From NCBI RefSeq assembly GCF_019091085.1, contig NZ_JAGXJY010000023.1, forward strand, positions 1 through 64,000: a stretch of 64,000 bases of DNA, written 5' to 3'. The notes under the pieces are model-generated. The model searched no databases. It worked only from the letters and a program-made list of their open reading frames with translations, and was not told where the DNA came from. The position numbers and the translations under genes are program-made. Shown here in pieces: positions 23,578 through 33,329 of this stretch. This DNA comes from Mesorhizobium sp. GbtcB19. GTDB lineage: Bacteria; Pseudomonadota; Alphaproteobacteria; Rhizobiales; Rhizobiaceae. The number at the start of each line of letters is the position of its first letter. Position 1 is the first letter of the stretch.

Positions 23578-24318
23578 CTATATCACCTCGACCGTGGTTC
23601 CCACATTGACGCGCTCGTAGAGGTCGACAACATCTTCGTTGCGCATGCGGATGCAGCCGGAAGACACCGCGCCGCCGATCGTCCAGGGCTGGTTGGTGCC
23701 GTGGATGCGGTATTCGGTGGTGCCGAGATAGAGCGCGCGCGCGCCGAGCGGGTTCTCCATGCCGCCGGCCAGGTAGGTCGGCAGGTAGCGGCCCTTGGCC
23801 GCCTCGCGCTTGATCATCTCCGCCGGCGGACGCCAGTCCGGCCACTCGCGTTTGTTGGTGATCTTGTGCGTGCCCGACCATTCGAAGCCCGGCTTGCCGG
23901 TGCCGACGCCGTAGCGCCTTGCCTTGCCGTTCTTTTCGATCAGGAAGAGGAAGTTCTGGTGGGTGTCGATGACGATGGTGCCAGGCTTTGCCGGGCCGTC
24001 ATAGGCGACCTCCTGCGGCAGGTAGATCGGGTTGATCTGCGGCCGCATCACCATGCGCTTGGCCGGCTGCTGCACGGCCGCCGTGCGCTGCTGGTCGGGC
24101 CGCGCCTGGAAGAGGCGCTGCAAAGGCTGCTGCGTTGCTTGCCGGGCCGGGCGCACGATGCCAGGTGCGCGGCCAAGCTGCAGCACCCAGGGCGCCGAAA
24201 GGTCGGGGCTCACCGTCACCGGCGGCATGTCGGCATAGCGGTCATTGGCGAGCGTGGTCGTGGCGCCGGCGGCAAGAATGGCTACCGCGCCAAGCAGGGA
24301 ACAAAACGCTGTCTTCAT
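23578..24318 (-). CDS. L,D-transpeptidase (YkuD domain)
   Basis: A 246-residue exported L,D-transpeptidase. It has a signal peptide (MKTAFCSLLGAVAILAAGAT, cleavage near LAN-D at residue 25), a Gln/Pro-rich linker, and a YkuD domain from about residue 112. The catalytic motif is HGTNQPWTIGGAVSSGCIRM (nucleophile in SSGC, preceded by the conserved His). Such enzymes crosslink peptidoglycan through 3-3 bonds or attach outer-membrane proteins to it in the periplasm. In rhizobia several paralogues exist, and this one stands alone. It has its own terminator at 23401-23434 and is divergent from tag. Confidence 0.93.
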   Translation of the reverse strand: MKTAFCSLLGAVAILAAGATTTLANDRYADMPPVTVSPDLSAPWVLQLGRAPGIVRPARQATQQPLQRLFQARPDQQRTAAVQQPAKRMVMRPQINPIYLPQEVAYDGPAKPGTIVIDTHQNFLFLIEKNGKARRYGVGTGKPGFEWSGTHKITNKREWPDWRPPAEMIKREAAKGRYLPTYLAGGMENPLGARALYLGTTEYRIHGTNQPWTIGGAVSSGCIRMRNEDVVDLYERVNVGTTVEVI

Positions 24319-24528
24319 CGGAACGCACCTTGATCGTCGAACTCGTCCGGGGCGGGTGGCCCTCGGTTTCGCGATCCTTGGCGCGCAGCGGCAAGCAAAA
24401 CATGAATCGGAATGCGTAAAATGCCGCTTTGTCAGTAAACCTTTTGGTGTGGTTACCGGCCGGTTCAGGAATCTGGTAAAGCCACGGTAAAGGCGCGCCG
24501 AAGCGCATTAACGAATGGATTTGCTTGA

Positions 24529-25167
24529 ATGGGACAGGAAACTTCCGGCGTTATCGAGGGCCCGGACGGCAAGACGCGCTGCTTCTGGCATGGCAATCTG
24601 CCGGACTATCTCCACTACCACGACCATGAATGGGGCCGGCCTGTCACCAATGATCAGCGGCTGTTCGAGAAGATTTGCCTGGAAGGGTTCCAGTCAGGCC
24701 TGTCGTGGCTGACCATCCTGCGCAAGCGCGAGAATTTCCGCGAGGCTTTCGCAGGCTTCGACTTCGACAAGGTGGCGGGGTTCACCGACAAGGATGTCGA
24801 GCGCCTGCTCGGCAACGCCGGCATCATCCGCCACCGCGGCAAGATCGTCTCGACCATCAACAACGCCAAGCGCGCCCGCGAGATGGTCGATGAGTTCGGT
24901 TCCCTGGCCGCCTGGTTCTGGAAGTTCGAGCCCGGTTCGGACGAACGGCCCGAAATCGTCGACCTCGCGCATCTGCGCGCCAACCCGACGACGGCGGTCT
25001 CGGTCAGGATCTCCAAGGAATTGAAGAAACGCGGCTGGAGCTTTGTCGGCCCGACGACGGTCTACGCCTTCATGCAGGCCATGGGCCTGGTCAACGACCA
25101 TCTCGAAGGCTGCTACTGCCGCGCCGAGGTCGAGAAAGAGCGCAAGAAGCTCAAAAGGCCGAAGTAG
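24529..25167 (+). CDS. tag: DNA-3-methyladenine glycosylase I
   Basis: A 212-residue base-excision repair enzyme that removes 3-methyladenine from DNA. Zinc-binding residues fit the family: Cys18 and His31 in CFWHGNLPDYLHYHDHEWG, and the C-terminal His and Cys in NDHLEGCYCRAE. The glycosylase region has EKICLEGFQSGLSWLTILRK and GNAGIIRHRGKI. The length is close to normal (about 190-210) with an Arg/Lys-rich tail. A composite palindromic repeat starts 13 bases after the stop and probably ends the transcript. It is divergent from the L,D-transpeptidase. Confidence 0.94.
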   Translation: MGQETSGVIEGPDGKTRCFWHGNLPDYLHYHDHEWGRPVTNDQRLFEKICLEGFQSGLSWLTILRKRENFREAFAGFDFDKVAGFTDKDVERLLGNAGIIRHRGKIVSTINNAKRAREMVDEFGSLAAWFWKFEPGSDERPEIVDLAHLRANPTTAVSVRISKELKKRGWSFVGPTTVYAFMQAMGLVNDHLEGCYCRAEVEKERKKLKRPK

Positions 25168-25180
25168 GCGCTTTTTCTTC

Positions 25181-25328
25181 CTTCTCCCCTTGTGGGAGAA
25201 GGTGGCCGAGCGAAGCTCGGCCGGATGAGGGGTGTTCCAGGGAAAACCAGCGTCTCACTCCGCTGGAGCACCCCTCAACCGTCTCGGCGCTGCGCGCCGA
25301 TCCACCTTCTCCCACAAGGGGAGAAGGT
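25181..25328. repeat. Composite palindromic repeat, copy 1
   Basis: A 148-base element made of two inverted units that each carry a CTTCTCCCC-type end, joined by a short GGTGTTCCAGGGAA...GCTGGAGCACC centre. It is nearly the same as 25681-25823, in the same orientation, and the two copies bracket the small membrane-protein gene. Confidence 0.9.
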
Positions 25329-25341
25329 CAGGTCGCGAAGC

Positions 25342-25569
25342 TCAAACGCTGCTGGCGCCGGCCAAAAACAGCCCGGCCAGGATCGCCGCCACCGCCGCGA
25401 AGGCCGGGTAGATGACCAAAAGTCCGGTCACCAGCGCGTCGCGCGCGCTCGGCGAGGCCGCGGCAACTTCGAACGGCCCGGCCGGCTGCTGCGCCGGCTT
25501 CAGCGCCGGAACGCCGGCGGGCCGCAGCCTTGCCGTCTCGCTCTCGATGATCTCTTCAGCCGTCGTCAT
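25342..25569 (-). CDS. Small membrane protein of unknown function
   Basis: A 75-residue protein, MTTAEEIIESETARLRPAGV..., with an Ala/Pro-rich N-terminal half and one C-terminal hydrophobic segment (LVTGLLVIYPAFAAVAAILA) that would anchor it with the tail outside. A longer frame up to 25767 exists but reads through a palindromic repeat, so I start at the ATG at 25569. The gene lies between two near-identical composite repeats and is on the opposite strand to tag and hisS. I recognise no family; Ala-rich tails of this kind are common in small rhizobial membrane proteins. Confidence 0.6.
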   Translation of the reverse strand: MTTAEEIIESETARLRPAGVPALKPAQQPAGPFEVAAASPSARDALVTGLLVIYPAFAAVAAILAGLFLAGASSV

Positions 25570-25680
25570 GGCCCCGAACCCTTTGTTTCGGCGCGCTTTA
25601 TCGTCCTCGATTGTGTCGGCAGCATGCCGCACCGATGGCGGAATTGTTTCGTTTTGGTGTGGTTTTGTTTCAGCTCTTTC

Positions 25681-25823
25681 CTTCTCCCCTTGTGGGAGAA
25701 GGTGGCCGCGCAGCGGCCGGATGAGGGGTGTTCCAGGGAACGCCGACGTCTCACTCCGCTGGAACACCCCTCATTCGTCTCGGCGTTGCGCGCCGATCCA
25801 CCTTCTCCCGCAAGGGGAGAAGG
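25681..25823. repeat. Composite palindromic repeat, copy 2
   Basis: A 143-base element, the same build as copy 1: CTTCTCCCCTTGTGGGAGAA at the left, the GGTGTTCCAGGGAA centre, and CTTCTCCCGCAAGGGGAGAA at the right. It ends about 110 bases before the hisS start. Confidence 0.9.
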
Positions 25824-25932
25824 GAAAGAGCCAACCCTTGCCGCACCAAGCAGCATCGGTTAGGACACGCGCGCCTTGGAAGTGGGAAATTTCCTATCCA
25901 TGGCGCGCCACGAAACACTGAGTACCCATCCC

Positions 25933-27438
25933 ATGGCCGACAAATCGGAAAAGACGAAAGCGCGGTTGCCGCGCGGTTTTGCCGACCGCAGCGCCGAAGA
26001 CATCCGCGCCGTCGAGAAGATGATGGCGACCATCCGCTCGGTTTATGAGCTTTACGGCTTCGAGCCGGTCGACCAGCCGATGATCGAATACACCGATGCT
26101 CTGGGCAAATTCCTGCCCGACCAGGACCGGCCGAACGAAGGCGTGTTCTCCTTCCAGGACGACGATGACCAGTGGCTGTCGCTGCGCTACGACCTGACCG
26201 CGCCGACGGCGCGTTTCGTCGCCGAGAATTTCGACAAGCTGCCGAAGCCTTACCGCAGCTACCGCTCGGGCTGGGTGTTCCGCAACGAGAAGCCCGGCCC
26301 CGGCCGCTTCCGCCAGTTCATGCAGTTCGACGCCGACACCATCGGCACGCCGGGCGTCGCCGCCGATGCTGAGATGGCGATGATGATGGCCGACGTGATG
26401 GAAGCGCTCGGCATCAAGCGTGGCGACTACGTCATCCGCGTCAACAACCGCAAGGTGCTCGACGGTGTGCTGGAGGCGATCGGGCTTGGTGGTGACGAGA
26501 ACGCGGGTCGCCGGCTGACCGTGCTGAGAGCAATCGACAAGCTGGACAAGCTTGGCCCGGAAGGCGTGAAGCTGCTGCTTGGCCCGGGACGCTGGGACGG
26601 CGGCAAGGAAGGCGAAGGTGACTTCGCCAAGGGCGCCGGATTGAATGACACGCAGGCCGAAGCGGTTCTGCTCGCAACGGCAAGAAATGGACAGGCTGGC
26701 CAGGATTCCGGCGTCAGCGCCAACGCCGTGTATCAGGAAGGCGTTGGCGAACTGGCGACGATTGAAGCCCTCGTCAGGGCGGCAGGCTATGGCGAAGACC
26801 GTGTCCTGATGGACCGCTCCGTCGTGCGCGGCCTCGAATACTACACCGGCCCCGTTTTCGAAGCCGAACTGCTGGCGGAAATTCCCAATGACGAAGGCCA
26901 GATCGTTCGCTTCGGCTCGGTCGGCGGCGGCGGGCGCTATGACGGGCTGGTCTCGCGCTTCCGCGGCGAGCCGGTGCCGGCGACCGGGTTCTCCATCGGC
27001 GTCTCACGGCTCATGACGGCGCTGAAGAACCTCGGCAAGCTGGATACCTCCGATGTCATCGCCCCTGTCGTCGTGCTGGTCATGGACAGGGACACGGAAA
27101 GCCTCGGGCGTTACCAGAAGATGGTCGCCGACCTGCGCGCCGCCGGCATCCGCTCCGAAATGTATCTCGGCGGCGCCGGCATGAAGGCGCAGCTGAAATA
27201 TGCCGACCGCCGCGGCAGCCCCGTCGCCATCATCCAGGGCGGCGACGAGCGCGCCAGGGGCGAGCTGCAGATCAAGGATCTGATCGAAGGCGCGCGGATG
27301 TCTGCCGAGATCACCGATAACGCCGAATGGCGCGCCGCAAGGCCGGCGCAGGTGACGGTGGCGGAGAGCGAGCTGGTCGCCGAGGTGAAGAAGATTCTCG
27401 CGGCGCAGGCAGCCGATCGCGCGAAAGGTGGCGCTTGA
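25933..27438 (+). CDS. hisS: Histidyl-tRNA synthetase
   Basis: A 501-residue class II aminoacyl-tRNA synthetase charging tRNA-His. Motif 2 is visible as [18 protein letters not shown], the histidine-binding loop as [15 protein letters not shown], and the anticodon-binding domain begins near residue 385. It is the longer alphaproteobacterial form. I start at ATG 25933 ([16 protein letters not shown]), the usual N-terminus; ATG 25900 in frame is possible and neither has a clear ribosome-binding site. It is followed by its paralogue hisZ after 178 bases that contain an inverted repeat pair. Confidence 0.94.
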   Translation: MADKSEKTKARLPRGFADRSAEDIRAVEKMMATIRSVYELYGFEPVDQPMIEYTDALGKFLPDQDRPNEGVFSFQDDDDQWLSLRYDLTAPTARFVAENFDKLPKPYRSYRSGWVFRNEKPGPGRFRQFMQFDADTIGTPGVAADAEMAMMMADVMEALGIKRGDYVIRVNNRKVLDGVLEAIGLGGDENAGRRLTVLRAIDKLDKLGPEGVKLLLGPGRWDGGKEGEGDFAKGAGLNDTQAEAVLLATARNGQAGQDSGVSANAVYQEGVGELATIEALVRAAGYGEDRVLMDRSVVRGLEYYTGPVFEAELLAEIPNDEGQIVRFGSVGGGGRYDGLVSRFRGEPVPATGFSIGVSRLMTALKNLGKLDTSDVIAPVVVLVMDRDTESLGRYQKMVADLRAAGIRSEMYLGGAGMKAQLKYADRRGSPVAIIQGGDERARGELQIKDLIEGARMSAEITDNAEWRAARPAQVTVAESELVAEVKKILAAQAADRAKGGA

Positions 27439-27439
27439 G

Positions 27440-27598
27440 CCCCCCTCTCTGGCCTGCCGGCCATCTCCCCCTCAAGGGGGGAGATTGGATGTCGCGACGG
27501 CTTTCGCCAATTTTCAACGTTGCAGGAGGAGGCGCGGCGCCCGAACTGCCAATCTCCCCCCTTGAGGGGGAGATGTCCGGCAGGACAGAGAGGGGGGC
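27440..27598. repeat. Inverted pair of palindromic repeats between hisS and hisZ
   Basis: Left unit 27440-27488 (CCCCCCTCTCTGGCCTGCCG...) and right unit 27549-27598 (ending GACAGAGAGGGGGG) are reverse complements over most of their length, each with its own CTCCCC-GGGGAG hairpin, separated by 60 bases. In RNA they would make a large stem-loop within the operon. Confidence 0.85.
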
Positions 27599-27616
27599 CT
27601 CGCGCCCAACCTATCA

Positions 27617-28735
27617 ATGACCACCCGCCCCGCCATCGCCGCCGCCATCGCAAAACTCTTCGCCGCCCGCGATACCCACGCGGTCGAAGTCGCCGTGCTG
27701 CAGCCGGCCGATCCGTTCCTCGACATGGCGGGCGAAGACCTGCGCCGTCGCATTTTCCTGACCGAGAGCGAGACCGGCAAGACGCTGTGCCTCAGGCCCG
27801 AATTCACCATCCCGGTCTGCCTCGACCACATCGCCAGCCAGGCCGGCACGCCGCGCCGCTATTCTTATCTGGGCGAAGTGTTCCGCCAGCGCCGCGAGGG
27901 CGGCAACGAGTTCTTCCAGGCCGGCATCGAGGATCTCGGCGACCGCGACACCGCCGCGGCCGATGCCCGTTCGCTGGCCGATGCGCATGCGCTGCTGTCG
28001 CTGGTGCTGCCTGGAAAGGCGCTTGCCATCACGCTTGGCGACCAGACTTTGTTCGAGGCGGTGCTGGCGGCGCTTGGTCTGCCACGCGGCTGGCGCATGC
28101 GGCTTGCCCGCGCCTTCGGCTCGGCGCCGATGCTGGAAGCGGCCCTTGCCGATCTCGCCAACCCGCCGCGCAACAGCCAGCTCTCCGGTCCCGTCGCCTT
28201 GCTGGTGCTCGACGGCGATGCGGAAAGCCTCGCCGCGCACATTGCCGAAGGCATGGAAGAGGCAGGGCTGCCGGCGTCGTCCGGTCGTGCCCCCGCCGAC
28301 ATTGCGCGCAGGCTGATCGAGAAGGCGCAATTGCGAAGCGTGCGGCTGTCCGACGACGCCTTCTCGGCGCTAAAAGGTTTTCTCGAGATCGACGTCGCGC
28401 TCAGCGCCGCGACCGCGGCGCTCGAAAAATTCGCCGCCGATGCCGGCCTGTCGCTGGGACCGGCACTGGAGAATTTCGCCGCGCGAGCCAAAGCGATCGA
28501 GGCGCATGGCCTGTCCTCGGCGCAGATCCGTTATGACGCCGCCTTCGGCCGTCCGCTCGATTATTATACCGGCCTCGTCTTCGAGATTGGCGTCCAGGGG
28601 GGCGACCGTCCGCTGGTCGGCGGCGGCCGCTACGACCGGCTGCTGACGCTGCTGGGCGCCAAGAAGCCGATTCCCGGTGTCGGCTTCTCGGTCTGGCTCG
28701 ACCGCATCGAAGCCTTGCGGGAGCCAGCCAAATGA
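27617..28735 (+). CDS. hisZ: ATP phosphoribosyltransferase regulatory subunit
   Basis: A 372-residue HisZ, a catalytically inactive HisS paralogue that partners with short-form HisG to make the first enzyme of histidine synthesis and gives it feedback control. It keeps the class II fold: [14 protein letters not shown] (about 58-71), [20 protein letters not shown], and the HisS-like [14 protein letters not shown], but lacks the anticodon-binding domain. Ending in an ATGA overlap with hisG, the two are co-translated. It lies after hisS, its ancestral relative. Confidence 0.94.
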   Translation: MTTRPAIAAAIAKLFAARDTHAVEVAVLQPADPFLDMAGEDLRRRIFLTESETGKTLCLRPEFTIPVCLDHIASQAGTPRRYSYLGEVFRQRREGGNEFFQAGIEDLGDRDTAAADARSLADAHALLSLVLPGKALAITLGDQTLFEAVLAALGLPRGWRMRLARAFGSAPMLEAALADLANPPRNSQLSGPVALLVLDGDAESLAAHIAEGMEEAGLPASSGRAPADIARRLIEKAQLRSVRLSDDAFSALKGFLEIDVALSAATAALEKFAADAGLSLGPALENFAARAKAIEAHGLSSAQIRYDAAFGRPLDYYTGLVFEIGVQGGDRPLVGGGRYDRLLTLLGAKKPIPGVGFSVWLDRIEALREPAK

Positions 28736-29430
28736 TCACGCTGGCGATCCCTTCAAAAGGCCGTCTCAAGGAACAGTCTCTCGAAGTGCTGGCCAAGGCC
28801 GGCCTGGCTGTCACCTTGCCGCAGGACGACCGCAAATACCGCGCTCGCATCGACGGTCTCGACAATGTCGAGGTGGCCTTCCTGTCCGCGTCCGAGATCG
28901 CCGGCGAGATCGGCCAGGGCGCGGTCGATCTCGGCATCACCGGCGAAGATCTGGTGCGCGAAAACCTTGCGGACTGGGAAGCCCGGGCGGAAATCGTCGC
29001 CCGGCTCGGCTTCGGCCATGCCGATGTGGTGGTGGCCGTGCCCGACATCTGGCTCGATGTCGATAGCATGGCCGACCTCGACGACGTCGCCGCCGATTTC
29101 CGCCAGCGGCACGGCCGGCGCTTGCGCATCGCCACCAAATACTGGCGGCTGACGCAGCAGTTCTTTTCGCTCAAGCACGGCATCCAGGTCTATCGCATCG
29201 TCGAAAGCCTCGGCGCCACCGAAGGCGCCCCGGCCGCCGGCCTGGCGGATGTCATCGTCGACATCACCACCACCGGCTCGACGCTGCGCGCCAACCACCT
29301 GAAAGTGCTTGGCGACGGCACGATCCTGAAGTCGCAGGCCTGTCTGGTCGCTTCGAAGAAGCAGCGTGATGCGGCGGACGAGGCACAATTGCGCGACATT
29401 GCAGCGAAGATGGGCGCGCTCGTCCTTTAG
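28732..29430 (+). CDS. hisG: ATP phosphoribosyltransferase, short form
   Basis: A 232-residue HisG of the short type, which lacks the C-terminal regulatory domain and needs HisZ. It couples ATP to PRPP as the first step of histidine synthesis. Marks include [17 protein letters not shown] at the N-terminus, [14 protein letters not shown], and the PRPP-binding segment [19 protein letters not shown]. It overlaps hisZ by four bases (ATGA). The remaining his genes are elsewhere. Confidence 0.95.
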   Translation: MITLAIPSKGRLKEQSLEVLAKAGLAVTLPQDDRKYRARIDGLDNVEVAFLSASEIAGEIGQGAVDLGITGEDLVRENLADWEARAEIVARLGFGHADVVVAVPDIWLDVDSMADLDDVAADFRQRHGRRLRIATKYWRLTQQFFSLKHGIQVYRIVESLGATEGAPAAGLADVIVDITTTGSTLRANHLKVLGDGTILKSQACLVASKKQRDAADEAQLRDIAAKMGALVL

Positions 29431-29500
29431 CCACCTCTACCTTCGGCGGGTTTCCACCGCCTTTGCGGGCTGATAGGCTCGATCCCGGGAGGAGACGGCG

Positions 29501-31267
29501 ATGGCGATCAAACTCGACGAGCTTATGAACGCCACCAATTTGCGCGGCCATCGCGCCAGCGGCACCTTCATGGCCCCGGTGGGCGGTAAGGCGCATGTCT
29601 CGGGCGACCGCTCGGTACCCTTGCTCGGCAAGACCATTCCGGAACTGTTCTCCGACACGGTGAGCAAATACGCCACGCTCGACGCCGCTGTTTTCGTCGG
29701 TCAGGACAAGCGCTTCACCTGGAGCGAGCTGTCGGACGCGGTCGACGCTTTGGCCGCCGGCCTCCTGGCGCTCGGCCTTGAGAAGGGCGACCGTGTCGGC
29801 ATCTGGTCGCCGAACCGCTGGGAATGGCTGGTGACGCAGTTCGCCACCGCGCGCATCGGCCTGATCCTGGTCAACATCAACCCGGCCTACCGGCTGACCG
29901 AGCTCGAATATGCCCTCAACAAGGTCGGCTGCAAGGCGCTGGTCACCGCCGTCAGCTTCAAGACCTCCGACTATCTCGGCATGATCGGGACGCTGGTGCC
30001 GGAACTCGCCAACGCCGAGCCGGGAAGGCTCAAGGCGAAAAAGCTGCCGGCGCTGAAGATCGTCATCCGCATGGGCGACGACAACTCGCCCGGCATGTTC
30101 AATTTCGGCGATGTGCTGGCCATGGCTGGCCGCGACGAGCATGACAGCCTCGACCGCATCTCCGAAAGCCTGAAACCCGCCGATGCCATCAATATCCAGT
30201 TCACCAGCGGAACGACGGGCGCGCCAAAGGGCGCGACGCTGACCCACGCGAACATCGTCAACAACGGTAATTTCGTCACCTCGGCAATAAAACTCACCGT
30301 CGACGACCGGCTCTGCATCCCGGTGCCGCTCTACCATTGCTTCGGCATGTCGATGGGCACGATGGGCTGCGTCACCAAGGGCGCCACCATGGTCTTCCCG
30401 GGTGAAGGCTTCGATGCCGGTGCCGCGCTGAAGGCCGTCGCCCAGGAGCGCTGCACCGGCCTCTATGGCGTGCCGACCATGTTCGTAGCCATGCTCGACC
30501 ATGCCGATTTCGCCAGCTTCGACCTCTCCAGCCTGCGCACCGGCATCATGGCTGGCTCGCCATGCCCGATCGAAGTGATGAAGAAGGTGGTCTCGCTGAT
30601 GCATATGAGCCAGGTGACCATCGCCTACGGTATGACCGAGACCAGCCCCGTCTCCTTCCAGAGCAGTGTCGACGATCCGCTGGAAAAGCGCGTCTCGACC
30701 GTCGGCCGCATCCATCCGCATGTCGAGGTCAAGGCGATCGGCGCCGACGGCGCCACAGTTGCTGTCGGCGAGCCGGGCGAGCTCTGCACGCGCGGCTATT
30801 CGGTGATGAAGGGCTATTGGGACGACGCTGAGAAGACCCGCGAGGCAATCGACGCGGACGGCTGGATGCACACCGGCGACCTCGCCACCATCGATGCCGA
30901 GGGCTATTGCAACATCGTCGGCCGGGTGAAGGACATGGTCATCCGCGGCGGCGAGAACGTCTATCCGCGCGAGGTCGAGGAATTCCTCTACCGCCATCCC
31001 AAGATCAAGGAAGTGCAGGTCTTCGGCATTCCGGACGACAAATATGGCGAGGAGCTCTGCGCCTGGATCGTCTTGAAGCCCGGCCAGATTGCCACCGCCG
31101 AGGAGATCAAGGCGTTTTGCGCCGGCCAGATCGCCCACTACAAGATCCCGCGCTACATCCGCTTCCGCACCGAACTGCCGATGACCGTGACCGGCAAGCC
31201 CCAGAAATTCCTGATGCGCGAGGCTATGGTCGAGGAACTGGGGCTGGTGGTGCAGAAGACGGCGTAA
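29501..31267 (+). CDS. AMP-forming acyl-CoA synthetase
   Basis: A 588-residue member of the ANL adenylating family. The P-loop is [20 protein letters not shown] (about residues 231-250), the aryl/acyl motif [13 protein letters not shown] follows, then [20 protein letters not shown] with [20 protein letters not shown], and the terminal lysine motif TVTGKPQKF. The layout fits a medium/long-chain fatty acyl-CoA synthetase (FadD-like). A strong GGGAGGAG site precedes the ATG. The chain-length preference is not readable. It stands alone after hisG, 70 bases downstream. Confidence 0.92.
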   Translation: MAIKLDELMNATNLRGHRASGTFMAPVGGKAHVSGDRSVPLLGKTIPELFSDTVSKYATLDAAVFVGQDKRFTWSELSDAVDALAAGLLALGLEKGDRVGIWSPNRWEWLVTQFATARIGLILVNINPAYRLTELEYALNKVGCKALVTAVSFKTSDYLGMIGTLVPELANAEPGRLKAKKLPALKIVIRMGDDNSPGMFNFGDVLAMAGRDEHDSLDRISESLKPADAINIQFTSGTTGAPKGATLTHANIVNNGNFVTSAIKLTVDDRLCIPVPLYHCFGMSMGTMGCVTKGATMVFPGEGFDAGAALKAVAQERCTGLYGVPTMFVAMLDHADFASFDLSSLRTGIMAGSPCPIEVMKKVVSLMHMSQVTIAYGMTETSPVSFQSSVDDPLEKRVSTVGRIHPHVEVKAIGADGATVAVGEPGELCTRGYSVMKGYWDDAEKTREAIDADGWMHTGDLATIDAEGYCNIVGRVKDMVIRGGENVYPREVEEFLYRHPKIKEVQVFGIPDDKYGEELCAWIVLKPGQIATAEEIKAFCAGQIAHYKIPRYIRFRTELPMTVTGKPQKFLMREAMVEELGLVVQKTA

Positions 31268-31405
31268 GAAGGGGCATGTCGATTTTGTCGCAGCGCTGAA
31301 TGCAGCCAACGTCGCAACCTTGCGGCGTTGCCGGTAGCTGCGGATTGACGTTGTTTGAAGGCGCCGGGCGGCGGCGTTGCCGGCCGGGCGGCGTTTGGGG
31401 CTTCA

Positions 31406-32509
31406 ATGACTGGTTTCGCACGGTCGGTAACTTCCTACACGATGCCATTGGCCGCCTTGGCGATGGCCGTCGCGGTCAGAGCCAGCGGCCTTTCGGTGGA
31501 CGAAGGCTCGCTGAACGTCAGGGTTCTTGTCGGAGCGCTTTCGAGCGCGATCATGTTCATCACCATTTTCGTGGTGCTCGACCACGCCGAGGCGGTTGCC
31601 CGGCGCGTAGGGGAGCCATACGGAACATTGGTGCTGACCTTTGCCGTGACGGCAATCGAAGTGTCGATCATCGTTTCCATGATGCTGCATGGAGCGAACA
31701 ACCCGACATTGGCGCGTGAGTCCGTTTTCTCGACCGTGATGATTACCTCCACCGGCGTTGTCGGCATGTGTCTCGCGCTTGGCGGCTGGCGTCATCGCAA
31801 GCAGGCAATCGTTCGGCAGGGGACCAGCGCATATCTGGCTGTTCTGATTGCGCTGACCGTCATGATCCTGATCCTGCCGACCTATACCCAAACCACTGAC
31901 CCCGGCACGTTTTCGGCGGCTCAGCTTGGTTTTGTAAGCACGCTTTCAGTGGTCCTTTATGCAAGTTTCGTCTTTGCCCAGACCGTCCGGCACCGTGAAG
32001 ACTTCGTCGAAGGACAGGCACGCGAAGTGCCGATGCGATCTGCCTCTCACGAAAGTGTTTCTGTCGCTGCCCTGCTGCTGTTGAGCGGGCTGATAGGAAT
32101 TGTCATGCTTGCCGAGCAGGTCGCCGCAAGCGTCGAGGATACGCTCGTGGCTTACCAGGTCTCCCAGGCCGACAGTATTGTGGGGGCGTTGATCGCGGGG
32201 CTGGTTCTGATGCCGGAAGCCATTTCGGCGGTTCGCGCCTCGCTCAACAATGAGCTGCAGCGCGGCTTGAACGTGGCGATGGGTTCGGCTTGCGCCACGA
32301 TCGGCCTGACGATACCGGCGGTCGCGGCCGCCAGCCTGCTGACGGGCAGGGGGCTGACCTTGGGCGTTCCGTCGGCCGATGCGGTCCTTTTGGTCTTGGC
32401 GCTCCTGATATGCAACGTAAGCTTCAGCACCGAGAGAACGACATTCCTGACAGGCATGGTCCATATCGTGGTGTTCTTTACCTACGTCTTTCTGACATTT
32501 GTGCCGTGA
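31406..32509 (+). CDS. Ca2+/H+ antiporter family protein (ChaA-like)
   Basis: A 367-residue polytopic membrane protein of the CaCA superfamily. The alpha-1 repeat is VLTFAVTAIEVSIIVSMML (about residues 77-95), with the acidic GxxEV core; the alpha-2 repeat is SIVGALIAGLVLMPEAISAV. About eleven hydrophobic segments are visible. It resembles ChaA, which exports Ca2+, Na+ or K+ for protons at alkaline pH. I start at ATG 31406; the frame extends to 31355 but that adds a Gly-rich stretch. There is no operon partner apart from the poly-gamma-glutamate hydrolase-like gene 123 bases downstream. Confidence 0.88.
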   Translation: MTGFARSVTSYTMPLAALAMAVAVRASGLSVDEGSLNVRVLVGALSSAIMFITIFVVLDHAEAVARRVGEPYGTLVLTFAVTAIEVSIIVSMMLHGANNPTLARESVFSTVMITSTGVVGMCLALGGWRHRKQAIVRQGTSAYLAVLIALTVMILILPTYTQTTDPGTFSAAQLGFVSTLSVVLYASFVFAQTVRHREDFVEGQAREVPMRSASHESVSVAALLLLSGLIGIVMLAEQVAASVEDTLVAYQVSQADSIVGALIAGLVLMPEAISAVRASLNNELQRGLNVAMGSACATIGLTIPAVAAASLLTGRGLTLGVPSADAVLLVLALLICNVSFSTERTTFLTGMVHIVVFFTYVFLTFVP

Positions 32510-32632
32510 CGGCTGGCGATCGGATGCGGTGATAAACCGGGCTGTGGTACAGAGACGGCGTGGATCGGGATTGAAATGCCTTCGCAACGAGTCGGAGGGC
32601 GCGATCGCCAGGCACGCGTATTGGATGGGGTT

Positions 32633-33256
32633 ATGGACAACGAGTTCCCGAATTTCGCGGCGCTGAGGGCCGCCAAAACCGAAAACGTCGACTATCGCAT
32701 CGTCGTGCGGCGCGGCGCGCGAACCGGCAATGCGATTGTCATGGCTCCCCATGGCGGGAAAATCGAACCCCGCACATCCCTGATCACCGAGACGATAGCG
32801 GGGCCCGATCTCGATATGTATTGCTTTGAAGGCCTCATGCCGGAAAGCAACCGGGAGCTCCACATAACATCCAGGAACTTCGACGAGGGGACCGCGCTGG
32901 ACCTGTTGCGGACGAAGTCCACCGTCGTCGCTATCCACGGCCGTCAGGACCGCGACGATCCCTCGACAATCTACATGGGCGGCAAGGACGCCGCGTTGGT
33001 TTCAGAAATAGCCTGGCGTCTGCAGGAGGCCGGCTTCGAGACGCAAAAGGATAACCATCCGTTTCCCGGTGTCCAGGATTTGAACATCGTCAACCGAGGT
33101 CTGACGGGGAAAGGAGCGCAGCTGGAAATACCTTTCTCGCTGCGCCGTCGAATCGGCAACGAGCCGGACCTTCTGGAAAAATTCTGTGGGGCGGTTCGCA
33201 AGGCGATCGATGCATTCGACGCCCGAAATGGCGTTCAATCCTGGGCCGTGTCCTAG
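32633..33256 (+). CDS. Poly-gamma-glutamate hydrolase family protein
   Basis: A 207-residue protein of the PF05908 family, zinc-dependent peptidase-like enzymes first known from phages that cut poly-gamma-glutamate. Marks include VMAPHGGKIEPRTS (near residue 36), DMYCFEGLMPESNRELHITS, and VVAIHGRQDRDDPSTIYMGG, with the conserved His and Glu residues present. The C-terminal NRGLTGKGAQLEIPFSLR also fits. No signal peptide is seen, so it should act in the cytoplasm or after lysis. ATG 32633 is chosen; the frame opens earlier without a ribosome-binding site. It may be a phage-derived gene kept in the chromosome. Confidence 0.8.
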   Translation: MDNEFPNFAALRAAKTENVDYRIVVRRGARTGNAIVMAPHGGKIEPRTSLITETIAGPDLDMYCFEGLMPESNRELHITSRNFDEGTALDLLRTKSTVVAIHGRQDRDDPSTIYMGGKDAALVSEIAWRLQEAGFETQKDNHPFPGVQDLNIVNRGLTGKGAQLEIPFSLRRRIGNEPDLLEKFCGAVRKAIDAFDARNGVQSWAVS

Positions 33257-33329
33257 AGCCGCATCGCTATTCGAAACGAAGAGACAGAGCGGTTGTGCGA
33301 ACCGTTCTTGAGAACTGGAGTAGATCCCC

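Noticed and set aside
18871-25823. CRISPR array in the repeat-rich 18.9-25.8 kb stretch
   Set aside because: The repeats are palindromic, inverted, unevenly spaced and of different lengths, with no uniform spacers and no cas genes.
25181-25823. Insertion sequence formed by the two composite palindromes
   Set aside because: The gene between the copies encodes a small membrane protein, not a transposase, and the copies are direct rather than inverted.
29264-31309. Minus-strand 681-residue frame opposite the acyl-CoA synthetase
   Set aside because: His/Asp/Gly-rich shadow of a clearly coding plus strand.
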